A DNA stretch of 64,000 nucleotides, taken from assembly GCA_963700785.1 (NCBI GenBank), contig CAVOYZ010000017.1:15484-79483 (forward strand). The letters run 5' to 3'. The translations under genes and the position numbers were made by a program. Origin of the DNA: CAXMST01 sp963700785 (lineage in GTDB: Bacteria > Actinomycetota > Thermoleophilia > Solirubrobacterales > 70-9). Positions 34,853 through 43,555 of this stretch are shown in pieces. Position 1 is the first letter of the stretch; every line of letters starts with the position of its first letter. The notes beneath the pieces were generated by a model. It was not told the origin of the DNA. It searched no databases and saw only the letters and a list, made by a program, of their open reading frames with translations.

Positions 34853-36468
34853 ATCTCCTCCGGCGCCTCGATGCCGAGCAGCCCGAGCACCGTCGCGATC
34901 GCGATCCGCGTCGCGTCGCAGAGCACGAGGCGCTCGCCGCGCAGCGGCTCCGGCGCCTTGAGTACCGGGCAGTCGCGATAGAAGGCGTGGAAGTCGGCGG
35001 CGATCTCACGCGAGTAGGCCCCGAGAGCGTGCGGCTCGCGTCGCTGCTCGGCCCGCTCGATCTGCGCCGGGAGCTCGAGCAGCCGGCCGATCAGTGCCTT
35101 CTCGGCCGGCTGCAGACCCGGCTCGACGGACTCGTCGACCTCCCCCGCGCCGGCCTCGGCCTTGCGGAAGATGTTGCAGATCCGCGCGTGCGCATACTGG
35201 ACGTAGTAGACCGGGTTCTCGTTCGAGCGCTTGCGTGCCAGCTCGAGGTCGAGGTCGATCGGGGTCTCGTGCGAGCGCTGGACGAGGAAGAAGCGGGCCG
35301 CGTCGACGCCGATGTCGTCGAGCAGCTCATCGAGGGTGACGAACTCGCCCTCCCGCTTCGACATCTTCGCCCGCTCTCCCCGCTCGACGATCTGGACCAG
35401 CTGCATGATCGGGACCTCGAACTGATCGACCGAGCCGCCGAGGGCGGAGATCATCGCCCGCAACCGATTCACGTAGCCGTGGTGATCGGCGCCGAGGACG
35501 TCGATCAGCCGGTCCCAGTCGCCACGGCCGAGCTTGTCGCGGTGGTAGGCGATGTCGGAGGCGAAGTAGGTGGGCTCGCCACCGGCCCTGCGAATCACGC
35601 GGTCCTTGTCGTCACCGAGGTCGATCGTCCGCATCCACAGCGCGCCCTCGTCCTCATAGGTGGCGCCGGCCGAAGTGACGGCCTCGATCGCAGCGTCGAT
35701 CGCACCCGAGTCGTGCAGCGAGCGCTCCGAGAACCAGCTGTCGAAATGGACCCTGAACCGGGCCAGCGACGCCTCGATCGACTCCCGCATCAGCTCGATT
35801 CCCCGGTCGGCGAGGCGCTCGGCCTCGCCTGGGTCGATCGCCTCGGCCTCGAGCTGGGCCGCGATCGCGGCCACGTACTCGCCGCGGTAGCCCCCCTCGG
35901 GCACCTCGTCGCCGCGGATCCGCGCGGCGATCGACTCGCCCAGCAGGCGGATCTGCGCGCCCGCATCGTTCAGGTAGTACTCGCGCCCGACCGAGTGACC
36001 GGCGAACTCGAGGATCCGGGCCAGCGAGTCCCCGTAGGCAGCGTGACGGCCGCCGGCGACGGTCACCGGGCCGGTCGGATTGGCGCTGACGAACTCGACC
36101 AGGATCCGCTCCGCCCGCGAGGCTGCGACCCCTGACCCGAACTCGCCGCCGGCCGTCGCCACGGCCGCCGCCGCCTGGCGAAACCAGTCGTCGGAGAGAA
36201 ACAGGTTGAGAAACCCGGGGCCCGCCACCTCGACCCGTTCGAGGGTCGCCGCCTGCTCGTCCAGCAGGCGCTCACCGAGCCGCTCGGCGACCACCCGCGG
36301 CTGCTCGTCGAGGACCGGGGCGAGCAGCAGCGCCGCGTTCGTCGAGTAGTCGCCGAACTCGGGCCGCGGAGGTCGCTCGAAGCTCGCCTCCGCCGCCGGC
36401 TCACCCCCGTGCAGGTCGGCCGCGGCCGCGGCCACCGCATCGCGCAGCGCTCGGATCGGGTCGATCAT
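34849..36468 (-). CDS. argS: Arginyl-tRNA synthetase with variant HIGH motif
   Basis: The 539-residue class I synthetase has an N-terminal Arg-tRNA domain (EFGDYSTNAALLLAPVLDEQ), the catalytic Rossmann core beginning VEFVSANPTGPVTVAGGRHA, the KMSK loop ERAKMSKREGEFVTLDELLD, and the C-terminal all-alpha anticodon domain ending LCDATRIAIATVLGLLG. Where actinobacterial ArgRS normally has HIGG (in GPIHIGG) this has TVAG (residues 136-139), so the first catalytic His is missing. The overall architecture is otherwise complete and it is the only argS seen here. See the finding for implications. Confidence 0.93.
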   Translation of the reverse strand: MIDPIRALRDAVAAAAADLHGGEPAAEASFERPPRPEFGDYSTNAALLLAPVLDEQPRVVAERLGERLLDEQAATLERVEVAGPGFLNLFLSDDWFRQAAAAVATAGGEFGSGVAASRAERILVEFVSANPTGPVTVAGGRHAAYGDSLARILEFAGHSVGREYYLNDAGAQIRLLGESIAARIRGDEVPEGGYRGEYVAAIAAQLEAEAIDPGEAERLADRGIELMRESIEASLARFRVHFDSWFSERSLHDSGAIDAAIEAVTSAGATYEDEGALWMRTIDLGDDKDRVIRRAGGEPTYFASDIAYHRDKLGRGDWDRLIDVLGADHHGYVNRLRAMISALGGSVDQFEVPIMQLVQIVERGERAKMSKREGEFVTLDELLDDIGVDAARFFLVQRSHETPIDLDLELARKRSNENPVYYVQYAHARICNIFRKAEAGAGEVDESVEPGLQPAEKALIGRLLELPAQIERAEQRREPHALGAYSREIAADFHAFYRDCPVLKAPEPLRGERLVLCDATRIAIATVLGLLGIEAPEEM

Positions 36469-36505
36469 CGGCGAGACTCTAAGGGCGGGGCGCCGCCGGC
36501 ATCGC

Positions 36506-37405
36506 TCAGCCGCCGGCGGCCGCCCAGACCGCTGCCCGCAGTTGCTCGGCGGCGGCTCCGGGGTCGGCCGCGGCGGCGACGCTCCGGGAGGCTGTGACGA
36601 GCGCCGAGGCGGGCCCGGCGGCGAACGCCGGCCCGAGCGCCCCCGGCTCGCCTCCTTGGGCGCCGACCCCGGGCAGCAGGAAGATCGAGTTCGGCATCAG
36701 CTCGCGGAGGCGGGCGAGGAATCGCGGCTCGGTCGCGCCGACCACGGCTCCGGCGCCGCTGAGCTCACCGGCGCCCTGGAGCCTCGGGGCGAACCCTGCG
36801 ACGATCGCGGCGATCCGCTCGTGGACCGGTGCGCCGCCGCTGTCGAGATCGAGGATGTCGGCGGCGCCCGGGTTCGAGGTGCGGACCAGGGCGAAGAGCC
36901 CCGCCGAGGCGCCCTCGGCAGCCGCGACCAGCGGCTCGAGCGAGTCGCGGCCCATCAGCGGATTGGCCGTGAAGGCGTCGGCACCAAGCCCCGGCACGAG
37001 GCCCCAGGGACTGTCGGTGGCGCCGACCATCGCCCTGCCGTAGGCGACGGCCGAGACCGGCACATCGCCCCGCTTGCCGTCGGCGATCACCAGCAGGCCG
37101 GCATCACGGGCCGCGTCGCAGACGGACTCCAGCGCCTCGAGGCCGGGCGGCCCGAGCGCCTCGAAGCGCGCCAGTTGCGGCTTCACCGCGACGCACGCGT
37201 CGCCGGCCGCCTCGATCAGCCGCAGGCAGGTGACGGTTGCCGCCGAGGCGGCGGCCGCCCGGGGCCCCTCCGCGGGCCCCGAACGCGGCGATGCCGAGCG
37301 CCAGGGCTCGACATCGAAGGCCGGGTCGAAGCCGATGCAGACCTGGCTGCGACGCTCCGCTACGAGCGCCGCAAGCCGGTCTGCAAACGGTTTCGAGCCG
37401 CTCAG
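36506..37405 (-). CDS. pyrF: Orotidine-5'-phosphate decarboxylase
   Basis: The catalytic core has IADGKRGDVPVSAVAYGRAM (D-x-K-x-x-D), NPLMGRDSLEPLV, and GVGAQGGEPGALGPAF. The conserved first strand and Lys (QVCIGFDPAF and ACVAVKPQLARF) lie upstream of the first GTG at 37186, in the same open frame. I therefore extend the gene to a CTG at 37405, 6 bases after the hup stop, with AAGGGCGGG as a possible Shine-Dalgarno. No ATG, GTG or TTG is available in that interval. This length (about 299 residues) is normal for the long actinobacterial PyrF. Either the CTG is used or the true start is masked by an error. Confidence 0.85.
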   Translation of the reverse strand: MSGSKPFADRLAALVAERRSQVCIGFDPAFDVEPWRSASPRSGPAEGPRAAAASAATVTCLRLIEAAGDACVAVKPQLARFEALGPPGLEALESVCDAARDAGLLVIADGKRGDVPVSAVAYGRAMVGATDSPWGLVPGLGADAFTANPLMGRDSLEPLVAAAEGASAGLFALVRTSNPGAADILDLDSGGAPVHERIAAIVAGFAPRLQGAGELSGAGAVVGATEPRFLARLRELMPNSIFLLPGVGAQGGEPGALGPAFAAGPASALVTASRSVAAAADPGAAAEQLRAAVWAAAGG

Positions 37406-37411
37406 GGGCCG

Positions 37412-37693
37412 CTACCCGCCCTTGACCGCGCTCTTCAGGCCGGCGCCGGCCGAGAACTTCGGCACCTTGCCACCGGGGATCGTAATCCGTTCGCCGGTGC
37501 GCGGGTTGACGCCCTGACGTGGGCCGCGCTCGTTGACGCTGAACTTCCCGAAGCCGGTGAAGTTCACGTCCTGGCCGCCCTTCAGGGCCGAGACGACACC
37601 GTCGAGAACCGCCTCGACGGCATCCCCGGCAGCCTTCTTGCTGCCGATCCGGTCGTCGCCGGCGATCTTGTCGATGAACTCAGACTTGGTCAA
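37412..37693 (-). CDS. hup: HU-type DNA-binding protein
   Basis: The 93-residue protein starts at TTG 37693 (MTKSEFIDKIAGDDRIGSKK) just after CAGGAGGCAAC, a perfect Shine-Dalgarno. The HU/IHF beta arm is visible (FGKFSVNERGPRQGVNPRTG followed by ERITIPGGKVPKFSAG). It bends DNA and compacts the chromosome. It lacks the Lys/Ala-rich tail that many actinobacterial HU proteins carry, apart from a short end (KSAVKGG). A longer frame with an upstream ATG/GTG has an unlikely N-terminus. Confidence 0.95.
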   Translation of the reverse strand: MTKSEFIDKIAGDDRIGSKKAAGDAVEAVLDGVVSALKGGQDVNFTGFGKFSVNERGPRQGVNPRTGERITIPGGKVPKFSAGAGLKSAVKGG

Positions 37694-37794
37694 TGTTGCC
37701 TCCTGTTCGATCGTGAGCGGCGCCAATCTAACAGTGCGACTGGACGCGACCGGGCGACGGGCCGCATGAAGATGCGGTTGGGGACGGGTAGCGG

Positions 37795-39054
37795 CTAGCC
37801 GCCGGCCTCGTACGCCCGCGCCAATCCGAGCCGTTCGACCGTGCTCGGATGGGTGCCGAACAGCAGCTGCGACCAGCCGGGCGGGTCGGGATCGCTGACG
37901 TTGGCTCGGGCCAGGCTGAGCTGCAGGTCGGTGAGGCCGGCCGGGTCGCCGGTCAACTCGAGCGCGAAGCGGTCGGCCCGCTCCTCAACCGCGCGCGAGA
38001 GCTGATTTCCCGCGATTCCAAGCGCGAAAGTGGCGATCGACAGGGCCAGCGCGTAGGCCGGCAGAGCCGCGATCTGCCCCGGCCCGGTGCCGGTGCGGGC
38101 CGCGAATGCAGCTCCGGCCTCGCGGACGAAGAGCATCCCGAACGGCGCCACGATCGCGACGAACAGCAGGCCGCGCCCGATGTCGCGCTGCTTGACGTGA
38201 GCGAGCTCGTGGGCGACGACGGAGCGCAGCGCCGGCTGCTCGGCGCTGTCGAGCAGGTTGTCGTAGATCACGACCCTCCTGGTCGAGCCGAATCCGCTCA
38301 CGTAGGCATTCAGCGAGGTGCGGCGGGACGAGGCGTCGACCCGGTAGACGTCGCCGATCTCGACCTCGGCCCGATCGGCCAGCTCGAGCACGTCGCTGCG
38401 CTGAGGCCCGTCGGGGAGCCGATCGAAGTCGTTGAAGATCGGCGCGAGGACGACCGGAGCGAGGAACTGGGAGGCGACGGCGAAAGCGACCACCACCCCG
38501 GTTGCAGCGAGCCACCACGAGCGCGCCCACCGCCTCTGCAGGCCGACCAGCAGCAGCGCTCCGACCGCCGCGTAGAGCGCCGCGATGGCCGCGCTCCGCG
38601 CCCGGTCGAAGAGCCAGCCGCCGATGCTCTGAACCGAGATCCCGACGTCGACCGCGAGCTCGTGGACCCAGATCCCGATCGGCAGCCCGGCGAGCGCCAG
38701 CGTCAGCGAGATCAGGGCGCCGGCGGCAGCCGCACCCAGCAACGGCCGCGCCTGCAATCGCTCGAGCCGGGCCCGGACCGGGCGCGGCCGGCCCGCGACG
38801 AGGATCCCGAGGACCGCGAGCTCGATCGCGAGGCCGACCAGCCCCAAGAGCCGGATCTCGCCCCGGAAGTCGCGACCCGCCTCGAGCTGTCCCGGGCCGA
38901 AGTAGTCGAGCTCATCGACCGGCGTCGCGGCCGGCCCCGGCTGTCCGGGCTCGAGGATCAGCACGGCGACGCCGGCTGCCGCGATCGCGCCGACGGACGC
39001 CGCAACTATCCGGGCGCGCGGGGATTGCAGGAGGGCCCGCCGGCTCATCCGCAC
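37795..39054 (-). CDS. M48 (Ste24-like) integral membrane metallopeptidase
   Basis: The 419-residue protein has an N-terminal helix and about five further hydrophobic segments. The zinc motif is VVAHELAHVKQRD (HExxH), with the third ligand in SRAVEERADRFALELTG (E-x3-D). The C-terminal membrane segments and GTHPSTVERLG are typical of CAAX-protease/Ste24 M48A members. It probably cleaves membrane or misfolded proteins at the cytoplasmic face. It is transcribed away from the phosphoesterase at 39096. Confidence 0.9.
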   Translation of the reverse strand: MRMSRRALLQSPRARIVAASVGAIAAAGVAVLILEPGQPGPAATPVDELDYFGPGQLEAGRDFRGEIRLLGLVGLAIELAVLGILVAGRPRPVRARLERLQARPLLGAAAAGALISLTLALAGLPIGIWVHELAVDVGISVQSIGGWLFDRARSAAIAALYAAVGALLLVGLQRRWARSWWLAATGVVVAFAVASQFLAPVVLAPIFNDFDRLPDGPQRSDVLELADRAEVEIGDVYRVDASSRRTSLNAYVSGFGSTRRVVIYDNLLDSAEQPALRSVVAHELAHVKQRDIGRGLLFVAIVAPFGMLFVREAGAAFAARTGTGPGQIAALPAYALALSIATFALGIAGNQLSRAVEERADRFALELTGDPAGLTDLQLSLARANVSDPDPPGWSQLLFGTHPSTVERLGLARAYEAGG

Positions 39055-39095
39055 CTACGATAGTCAGCGCCGCTCTCGCCTCCGGCGGTTCGAAC

Positions 39096-39848
39096 ATGCG
39101 CGTAGCCGTGCTCAGCGACATCCACGCGAACCTCCCGGCCCTCGAGTCGGTCCTCGAAGACATCGGTGAGACCGACGTCGAGGAGCGCTGGTGCCTCGGT
39201 GACGTCGTCGGCTACGGCGCCAGCCCGAACGAGTGCACAGCGCTGGTTCGCGACCGCTGTGAAGTGTCCCTGGTCGGCAACCACGACCTCGCGGTGCTGG
39301 GCGAGCTCGACACCTCAACCTTCAGCGGCGCCGCGGCCGCGGCGGTCGAGTGGACCGCCGAGCGGCTCAGCGAACCCGCGCACACCTTCCTCTCGTCGCT
39401 CTCCCCGGCGGACACCAGCGGGCCCGCGGCCCTCTACCACGCCTCGCCCCGGGATCCGATCTGGGAGTACGTGCTCTGGCCGGAGCAGGCGGCCGAGTGC
39501 CTGGCGGTCCAGGAGCGGCGGGTGAGCCTGATCGGCCACTCCCACGTGGCGCTCTTCTTCTCCCTGCCGGGGGGCCAGGAAGCCGACTCGAGCGCGACCG
39601 AGGCCCGCGGTTGGCAGGCGGGCGCCGGGACGCGCCTGGAGATCACCGAGGGCCGCTGGCTGATCAACCCGGGCAGCGTCGGCCAGCCGCGGGACGGAGA
39701 CCCGCGGGCCGCCTGGCTCGAGCTCGACACCGAGGCCTGGGAGGCCACCTATCACCGGGTCGCCTACGACGTGGAGCGGGCAGCTGCCGCGATCGAGGGG
39801 ACCGAACTCCCGCCCCATCTGGCCAAGCGACTGTTCGTCGGGCGATGA
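39096..39848 (+). CDS. Calcineurin-like metallophosphoesterase (YfcE/MJ0936-type)
   Basis: The 250-residue protein starts at ATG 39096 and has the metallophosphoesterase blocks in order: MRVAVLSDIHANLPALESVL (D-x-H), CLGDVVGYGASPNE (GD-x2-G), LVGNHDLAVLG (GNHD), LIGHSHVALFF (GHSH) and INPGSVGQPRDGD. This pattern matches the small phosphodiesterase group rather than the large nucleases. The substrate is unknown. Its stop overlaps the lipoprotein start (ATGA), so it is the first gene of an operon with the Ser/Thr kinase. Confidence 0.9.
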   Translation: MRVAVLSDIHANLPALESVLEDIGETDVEERWCLGDVVGYGASPNECTALVRDRCEVSLVGNHDLAVLGELDTSTFSGAAAAAVEWTAERLSEPAHTFLSSLSPADTSGPAALYHASPRDPIWEYVLWPEQAAECLAVQERRVSLIGHSHVALFFSLPGGQEADSSATEARGWQAGAGTRLEITEGRWLINPGSVGQPRDGDPRAAWLELDTEAWEATYHRVAYDVERAAAAIEGTELPPHLAKRLFVGR

Positions 39849-40354
39849 CCGCACAGCTAGACTCGAAACGAATGATCAGAGTCCGCTTGATCGGCGCTGC
39901 GGCCGCGACGCTCGCCATCCTCGCCACCGTGGGCTGCGGCTCCTCCAGTGACGAGATCCCGAGCGGCAAGTCGGCCGCGCTGCTCGCCGATCTCGAGACT
40001 CTCCAGGGCCAGATCGACGCGCAGGACTGCGCCAACGCCGACGTCACGCTGGCGGCGCTCGACGGCACCGCGGCCTCGCTCTCCGACGGCGACGTCAAGG
40101 ACGGCCTCAACACCCTGCTCGGAGAGCTGACCGGCCTCGTCACCGAGCGCTGCGGCGAGATCGCGACGACGACCACCGAAACGACGACCACCACCTCGGA
40201 GCCGACCACCACCTCGGAGACGACCACCGAGCCGACGACCTCGACGACCGAGACGACCACGACGACGACCACGACTGAACCGACGACCACGACCGAGACG
40301 ACCACGACCGGCGGTGGCACCGGGCCGCCGGCGAAGCGCGGAGGCGGCGGCTGA
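39845..40354 (+). CDS. Lipoprotein with a Thr-rich tail
   Basis: The 169-residue protein starts at ATG overlapping the phosphoesterase stop (an in-frame ATG at 39872 is an alternative). The lipobox is in LATVGCGSSSD. A helical domain of about 90 residues (SAALLADLETLQGQIDAQDC, then VTERCGEIA) with two Cys follows. The last 60 residues are almost only Thr, Glu, Ser and Pro, ending GGGTGPPAKRGGGG. The tail may span the wall and carry O-glycans or phosphothreonine. It is coupled to the Ser/Thr kinase gene (TGATG), so it is a candidate substrate or sensor partner. Confidence 0.72.
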   Translation: MTAQLDSKRMIRVRLIGAAAATLAILATVGCGSSSDEIPSGKSAALLADLETLQGQIDAQDCANADVTLAALDGTAASLSDGDVKDGLNTLLGELTGLVTERCGEIATTTTETTTTTSEPTTTSETTTEPTTSTTETTTTTTTTEPTTTTETTTTGGGTGPPAKRGGGG

Positions 40355-41559
40355 TGGCCTCGGGCGCAATCGCCGACCGCTACGCGCTAGAGGACCGGCT
40401 CGGGTCGGGCGGCATGTCGACGGTCTACCGGGCGACCGACGAGGTGCTCGAACGCACGGTTGCGGTCAAGGTGCTCGCCGAGCATCTCTCCGACGACGAG
40501 AAGTTCGTCGCCCGCTTCCGCCGCGAGGCGCTGGCGGTCGCCAAGCTCGTCCACCCGAACATCGTCCAGGTCTACGACACCGGGGTCGACGGCGGCCGTC
40601 ACTTCATCGTCATGGAGTACGTCGAGGGGCGCTCGGGGGCGCAGCTGCTGCAGCGGCAGGGCAAGCTCGACCCCACGACCGTCGTCGAGATCGCCGCCGA
40701 TGCCTGTGCCGGGCTCGAGTACGCCCACCGGCAGGGCATCGTCCACCGCGACGTCAAGCCGGGGAACCTGATGGTGATCGGGGGTCCTGCCGCGCCGGGG
40801 TCGGACGAAGGGATGACCGTCAAGATCGCCGACTTCGGCATCGCCCGAGCCGCGGAGCAGACCCGGCTGACCCTGGTCGGCTCGGTCGTCGGCACCGCCG
40901 CCTACCTGTCGCCGGAGCAGTCGCGAGGCGAGGAGGCGACCGGGGTCAGCGACGTCTACTCGCTCGGGGTGGTCACCTACCAGCTGCTCACCGGTCGCCT
41001 TCCCTACGAGGGCAACAGCCTCGCCGAGCTGGCGATCCGCCGCGAGAGCGAGCGGCCGCTGCCGCCGTCCAGCTACGAGCCCGAGGTGCCGGAGGAGCTC
41101 TCCGCGGCGGTCCTCCGGGCGCTCGAGAACGATCCGGCGGACCGCTATCCGAACGCACTCGAGCTCGCCTCGGCCCTGCGCGCCGGGCTCCGGGGGATCG
41201 CCCCCTCGTCCGAGGCGCCGACGCGCGCGCTCGGGACATCGACCGCCGCGACCCGCGTCGTTCCCCGGGAGGAGGAGAGAACTCCCACCGCCCCCGTCCG
41301 GGCCCGTCGCGAGCCGGCCGCGCGCCCCGCCGCACGGCCGGCGGCTCAGGGCCCGCCCCGCCGGTCGGCCCTCTCGCGGATCTTCAGCGCGATCGGCGGC
41401 ATCCTGCTGATCGCCGCCGTCGCCGGAATCGTCGCCGCTGCGATCCTGCTGCTGACCGACGCCGGCAGCAACACCGACGCCGCGAAGTTCATCAGCGACA
41501 ACGTCGATTCGCTGATCACCAACATCGAGGACTACATCAGACAGAACACCGGCGGCTGA
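40354..41559 (+). CDS. Transmembrane Ser/Thr protein kinase (PknB-like, no PASTA)
   Basis: The 401-residue kinase has a complete catalytic domain: GSGGMSTVYRATDEV (G-loop), AVKVLAEHL (Lys), HRDVKPGNLMVIGG (HRD), KIADFGIARA (DFG), GTAAYLSPEQSRG (APE region) and DVYSLGVVTYQLLTG. A Pro/Ala/Arg-rich juxtamembrane stretch leads to one helix (GGILLIAAVAGIVAAAILLL) and an external tail of only about 40 residues. There are no PASTA repeats, unlike PknB of peptidoglycan control. It forms an operon with a phosphoesterase and a Thr-rich lipoprotein and converges on tgt. Confidence 0.93.
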   Translation: MASGAIADRYALEDRLGSGGMSTVYRATDEVLERTVAVKVLAEHLSDDEKFVARFRREALAVAKLVHPNIVQVYDTGVDGGRHFIVMEYVEGRSGAQLLQRQGKLDPTTVVEIAADACAGLEYAHRQGIVHRDVKPGNLMVIGGPAAPGSDEGMTVKIADFGIARAAEQTRLTLVGSVVGTAAYLSPEQSRGEEATGVSDVYSLGVVTYQLLTGRLPYEGNSLAELAIRRESERPLPPSSYEPEVPEELSAAVLRALENDPADRYPNALELASALRAGLRGIAPSSEAPTRALGTSTAATRVVPREEERTPTAPVRARREPAARPAARPAAQGPPRRSALSRIFSAIGGILLIAAVAGIVAAAILLLTDAGSNTDAAKFISDNVDSLITNIEDYIRQNTGG

Positions 41560-41568
41560 GCGGGCGGC

Positions 41569-41584
41569 CCGGAGGGGGGTCCGG
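41569..41584. terminator. Hairpin between converging kinase and tgt genes
   Basis: CCGGA, loop GGGGGG, TCCGG: a 5-bp stem directly before the tgt stop on the minus strand. Short but well placed. Confidence 0.35.
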
Positions 41585-41585
41585 C

Positions 41586-42800
41586 TCAGAGCCCGGTGAC
41601 CGCCTCCCAGGGCGTGGCGCCGCCGAGCACCGCCGCGCGGTAGCCGGCGAAGCCGCCCGCGGCGATCGCGCGCCGGGCGCCGCTGACGATCGCCTCGGTG
41701 TAGACGAGGTTGTGGAGGGTGACTAGGCGCACCCCGCTCAACTCCTCCGCGCGCGACAGGTAGTGGACGTAGCCGCGGCTCAGGCGTGCGCACGCCGGAC
41801 AGAGACAGCCCTCGACCAGCGGGCCCCGCTCGCCCGCCTCGCGGCGGTTGCGCAGGTCGAAGCGGAACCTGCTCTGCGGCCGCGGGGCCAGCGCCATCCC
41901 GTGGCGCCCGAGCCGGGTCGGCACCGCGCAGTCGAAGCTGTCGATGCCGCGGGCGATCCCCTCGACGAGATCGTCGGGCTCGCCGATCCCGAGCAGGTGC
42001 TTCGGCGCCTCGACCGGCAGCCCGGCGAGGGTCATGTCGAGCACCGAGCGCATTTCGGGCTTGTCGCGACCGAGGGTGCCGCCGATCGCGACGCCGTCCA
42101 CCCCCGCCGCTGAGACCACCGCGGCCGACTCCCGGCGAAGGTCCTCGTGGACGCCGCCCTGGACGATCCCGAACACCGCCTGCCGAGGCGGGCCATGCTC
42201 GCCGTGCCAATCCAAGCACCGGTCCAGCCAGCGATGGGTTCGCTCCATCGAGCGGGCCGTGTACTCACGGTCGGCCCGGTAGGGGGTGCACTCGTCGAAG
42301 ACCAGGGCGATGTCGGAGCCGAGCATCGCCTGCACCTCCATCGATCGCTCCGGCGAGAGGAACTGCTCGGCACCGTCGATGTAGGAGCGGAAGCGGACGC
42401 CCTGCTCCCCGATCTCGAGGACCCCGCCCTCGAGCGGCGGCCGCCCGCGCCGCCCCTTGACCTCGTCGGCGACGGTCCCGTGAGCGAGCGAGAAGACCTG
42501 GAAGCCACCCGAGTCGGTGATGATCGCGCCCTCCCAGTCCATGAACGAGTGCAGGCCTCCGAACTCGGCGATCCGCTCGGCCCCCGGGGTCAGCATCAGG
42601 TGGTAGGTGTTGCCGAGCACCATCTCGTAGCCGAGCTCGGCGACCTCGCCCGACAGCAGGCCCTTGACCGACCCCTTGGTCGCCAGCGGCACGAACGCCG
42701 GCGTCTCGACGCTGCCGTGGGCCGTCTCGAGCCGGCCGGCGCGGGCCTCGCCCTCACGGGCGGTGATCTCGAAGCGGAGTCGCTCGGGCTGCTGCCTCAT
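41586..42800 (-). CDS. tgt: Queuine/preQ1 tRNA-ribosyltransferase
   Basis: The 404-residue enzyme exchanges guanine 34 for preQ1 in GUN tRNAs. It begins MRQQPERLRFEITAREGEAR at ATG 42800. Catalytic Asp residues are in AIITDSGGFQVFSL and LGSDIALVFDECTPY, with FGIVQGGVHEDLR and AIGGTLGRDKPE (GGL-like region). The zinc site is CLCPAC with a later His (TLHNLVY). A longer frame upstream is noise. It is followed by a strong hairpin separating it from hsp20. No other queuosine genes are in the window. Confidence 0.95.
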   Translation of the reverse strand: MRQQPERLRFEITAREGEARAGRLETAHGSVETPAFVPLATKGSVKGLLSGEVAELGYEMVLGNTYHLMLTPGAERIAEFGGLHSFMDWEGAIITDSGGFQVFSLAHGTVADEVKGRRGRPPLEGGVLEIGEQGVRFRSYIDGAEQFLSPERSMEVQAMLGSDIALVFDECTPYRADREYTARSMERTHRWLDRCLDWHGEHGPPRQAVFGIVQGGVHEDLRRESAAVVSAAGVDGVAIGGTLGRDKPEMRSVLDMTLAGLPVEAPKHLLGIGEPDDLVEGIARGIDSFDCAVPTRLGRHGMALAPRPQSRFRFDLRNRREAGERGPLVEGCLCPACARLSRGYVHYLSRAEELSGVRLVTLHNLVYTEAIVSGARRAIAAGGFAGYRAAVLGGATPWEAVTGL

Positions 42801-42843
42801 CCAGCGGCAATCTATTCGGCGGCGTGCGCGGGCCGGAACGCGC

Positions 42844-42869
42844 CGGGGCCCGGATCGCTCCGGGCCCCG
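42844..42869 (-). terminator. Strong hairpin between hsp20 and tgt
   Basis: CGGGGCCCGG, 6-base loop, CCGGGCCCCG: a perfect 10-bp GC stem 24 bases after the hsp20 stop on the minus strand. Confidence 0.7.
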
Positions 42870-42892
42870 ATATCCGCGACTGTTCGTCGCGC

Positions 42893-43360
42893 CTAGTCCT
42901 GCTCGGTCGCCTTGCCCTCGATCGAGCCGGAGCCGATCGTCACCCGGTGCGGCTTCCGCTGCTCCGGCTTCGGGATCCGCACCTCGAGTACGCCGCGGTC
43001 GAAGTTCGCGACGACGCGCTCGCTGTCGATCCCCTCCGGCAGGGTCAGCGACCGGGCGAAGCGCCCATAGCTGCGCTCGACCCGGTGGTAGCCGCGGTCC
43101 TTCTCCTCGCGCGAGTCGCGGCGCTCGCCCGAGACAGTCAGCACGCGGTCCTTGATCTCGATCGAGATCTCGTCCTCGTCGACGCCCGGAACGTCCGCGG
43201 TCAGCACCAGCTCGTCCTCGGTCTCGGCCAGGTCCATCGGCGGAATCCACCGCCGCGCTCCGCCGTTCGGCCGCCCCCCGAAGAAGCTGTCGAACATCCG
43301 GTTGACCTCCGACTGCAGCGAGTCCACCTCAACCGCCGGGTCCACACGTACCAAAGCCAT
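42893..43360 (-). CDS. Hsp20/alpha-crystallin family small heat-shock protein
   Basis: The 155-residue chaperone has the alpha-crystallin domain: PPMDLAETEDELVLTADVPG, VDEDEISIEIKDRVLTVSGE, and YGRFARSLTLPEGIDSERVV followed by DRGVLEVRIPKPEQ. The C-terminal I-x-I/V-like anchor appears as VTIGSGSIEGKATEQD. The start ATG lies after AGGAGGTAC. Expression would be expected on heat or misfolding stress; no CIRCE or HAIR repeat is evident in the 195 bases upstream. Confidence 0.94.
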   Translation of the reverse strand: MALVRVDPAVEVDSLQSEVNRMFDSFFGGRPNGGARRWIPPMDLAETEDELVLTADVPGVDEDEISIEIKDRVLTVSGERRDSREEKDRGYHRVERSYGRFARSLTLPEGIDSERVVANFDRGVLEVRIPKPEQRKPHRVTIGSGSIEGKATEQD

Positions 43361-43555
43361 TCTCGTACCTCCTGAAAGTGATTCCTAGCCCTCACGTCCC
43401 CCGAGGCTATTCGGCGCCCCGCTCAATGCGGCCCGGGCGGCGGGTGGCGGCGATCGGGGGACCCCCGCCGCGCGCAGGCGCAGCCGAGCACGGTGGGGGC
43501 TGATCGCCGACAGGCCCCGCCGCAGGAAGCCTTCCGCACGACCGGCTACCGGGCC

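Noticed and set aside
40160..40310. Short tandem DNA repeats or CRISPR-like array
   Set aside because: These are Thr/Glu codon runs within a lipoprotein gene with no spacers.
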